From: an uncultured Christensenella sp.
GTDB lineage: Bacteria; Bacillota; Clostridia; Christensenellales; Borkfalkiaceae
Assembly (NCBI GenBank): GCA_910579585.1
Contig: CAJTVA010000059.1
Coordinates: 1-7,504, forward strand
DNA length: 7,504 nt
Direction: 5' to 3'
Made by a program: the position numbers and the translations under genes. Position 1 is the stretch's first letter. Each line of letters begins with the position of its first letter. Of this stretch, positions 6,484-7,504 are shown piece by piece. The notes under the pieces were generated by a model. That model made no database searches and had not been told where the DNA came from. It saw only the letters and a list, made by a program, of their open reading frames with translations.

Positions 6484-6502
6484 CCGCCGCTTGTTGCGGC
6501 GG
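6484..6502. repeat. GC-rich hairpin in the leader of the carbamoyltransferase-like gene
   Basis: CCGCCGC (6484-6490) pairs perfectly with GCGGCGG (6496-6502) around a TTGTT loop. No T-tract follows, so a queH terminator is unlikely. It sits between the predicted transcription start and the ribosome binding site. Confidence 0.8.
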
Positions 6503-6536
6503 CACCTTGCCCATTTATAACGTGGAAGGCTAAAAC

Positions 6537-6540
6537 GGAG
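6537..6540 (+). promoter_or_regulatory. Ribosome binding site of the carbamoyltransferase-like gene
   Basis: GGAG lies five bases before the ATG at 6546. It supports this start, in contrast to queH, which has no such site. Confidence 0.75.
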
Positions 6541-6545
6541 AATTT

Positions 6546-7484
6546 ATGGATATTAACAGGTACACCCCCTCTTACGGAGTGAAGCACAAGCATATGACCA
6601 CGCTTTGCGGATATTCCACAGAGGAGATTTTTGAAATTTTATACGCTACAAAGGCTATGAAGGCGAAGTTCATCGCACACGAAAACACGCGTATTTTAGA
6701 GGGCGTGACGGTTGCGCTTCTTTTCGGCGACACTTCGATGAGGACGCGCTCTGCAATAGAAATAGGCATAAGGCAATTAGGCGGAAACTGCGTGAATTTG
6801 CCGTATTCCGAAAACGATATGAAAGCGGGCGAAAACATTAAGGACATCGTAAACGTTATTTCACGCTACGGCGTGGGGGCGCTTATTACCCGCGACATCA
6901 GCCAGAAAGAGCTGGACGAGTTCTGCGCCGTTTCTAAAATTTCGATTATCAACTCGCACAACAAAAACGGGTTGCCTTTGCAGACGCTTTGCGACCTGTA
7001 CACCGTTTGGGAGAAAAACAGGAAGCTCGAGGGTTTGAAAATTGCGTACGTCGGAAAGGGCGCGAGCAACGCCGCGTCTTTGATAGTAGGCGCGGTGAAG
7101 TGCGGTATGGAAGTTGCGGTTGCGACGCCTGAAAAGTATGCCGTTAAAAAAGAGCTTTTGGACAACGCGCGGCAATACGGAAATATTTTCGTTACCGACA
7201 ACCCCGTAGAAGCGGTGAAAAACGCTGACGTGGTTTACACCGACAATTACAGCTACCACACGTCAAGCTCGGAAAAGGAGCGGGAGATACTTCTGCCTTA
7301 TCAGGTCAACAGCTCGCTTATGTCTTACGCGGCGCACAACGCGCAGTTTATGCACTCTTTGCCCGCGAACCGAGGCATAGAAGTTACCGCCGATATTATC
7401 GACGGAAAAAACAGCCTTGTATTGGAGCAGGGCGAAAACCGCTTGCACACCATTAAGGCGGTGCTTGCGCTTCTTATCGATTAA
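6546..7484 (+). CDS. Divergent ornithine-carbamoyltransferase-like protein
   Basis: This 312-residue protein has the length and full layout of the aspartate/ornithine carbamoyltransferase superfamily, whose members move a carbamoyl group from carbamoyl phosphate to an amine, usually ornithine to citrulline. Retained are SMRTR at 64-68 (phosphate loop, normally STRTR), ENIKD at 96-100, R116 in the ITR position, D233, a modified HCLP motif (HSLP, 270-273), NRG at 275-277 and ENRLHTIKA at 297-305. Changed are the HPxQ motif, which reads LPLQ at 143-146 so the catalytic-site histidine is leucine; the NN of the ornithine pocket, which reads AS at 173-174; the SMG loop, which is SYHTSSS at 236-242; and the cysteine of HCLP, which is serine. 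Its own promoter and a GGAG site precede it. The sequence is intact, so decay is not evident. The substrate may not be ornithine. Fold membership is firm; the reaction is uncertain. Confidence 0.85.
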   Translation: MDINRYTPSYGVKHKHMTTLCGYSTEEIFEILYATKAMKAKFIAHENTRILEGVTVALLFGDTSMRTRSAIEIGIRQLGGNCVNLPYSENDMKAGENIKDIVNVISRYGVGALITRDISQKELDEFCAVSKISIINSHNKNGLPLQTLCDLYTVWEKNRKLEGLKIAYVGKGASNAASLIVGAVKCGMEVAVATPEKYAVKKELLDNARQYGNIFVTDNPVEAVKNADVVYTDNYSYHTSSSEKEREILLPYQVNSSLMSYAAHNAQFMHSLPANRGIEVTADIIDGKNSLVLEQGENRLHTIKAVLALLID

Positions 7485-7504
7485 GCGTTGTTTAAAATTA
7501 AAGC

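Noticed and set aside
5839..7484. queH and the carbamoyltransferase-like gene as a single operon
   Set aside because: A 110-base gap, a strong separate extended -10 promoter and a hairpin lie between them. Some read-through cannot be excluded.

Overview
The window suggests a Gram-positive-type bacterium, most likely an uncultured member of the Clostridia (Bacillota). The reasons are the strong AAGGAGG ribosome binding site, the AT-rich intergenic DNA with consensus-like vegetative promoters, a QueH-type epoxyqueuosine reductase, and a giant membrane-anchored protein built of Ig-like and MBG-like modules. This placement is an inference; no rRNA or other marker gene is present.

Layout. Positions 1-120 are non-coding and hold a nested inverted repeat cut by the window edge, then a GC-rich hairpin next to the stop codon of the large minus-strand gene. 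Positions 121-5445 (minus strand) encode one 1774-residue surface protein: an N-terminal signal or anchor helix, a unique N-terminal domain, about 17 beta-sandwich-type modules (two pairs are tandem duplicates), a C-terminal transmembrane helix and a short acidic tail. Positions 5446-5838 are a divergent intergenic region dense in signals. It holds two almost identical 37-bp palindromes in inverted orientation, each touching a predicted promoter. It also holds a plus-strand intrinsic terminator that no annotated gene needs, and a GC-rich perfect hairpin. Positions 5839-6435 (plus) encode QueH, whose only plausible ATG lies about where its promoter predicts the transcript to begin, so it is probably translated without a leader. 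Positions 6546-7484 (plus) encode a protein of the aspartate/ornithine carbamoyltransferase superfamily with its own extended -10 promoter. Several residues expected for ornithine carbamoyltransferase are replaced.

Working together. The three genes do not form an obvious pathway. QueH acts in tRNA queuosine synthesis, the transcarbamylase-like protein belongs to amino-acid or amine metabolism, and the large protein acts at the cell surface. The most notable regulatory region is the divergent spacer: the surface-protein promoter is buried in one palindrome, and a possible antisense RNA (about 5459-5590) would cover the surface-protein leader and ribosome binding site. The most notable protein observation is the altered substrate pocket of the carbamoyltransferase homologue.
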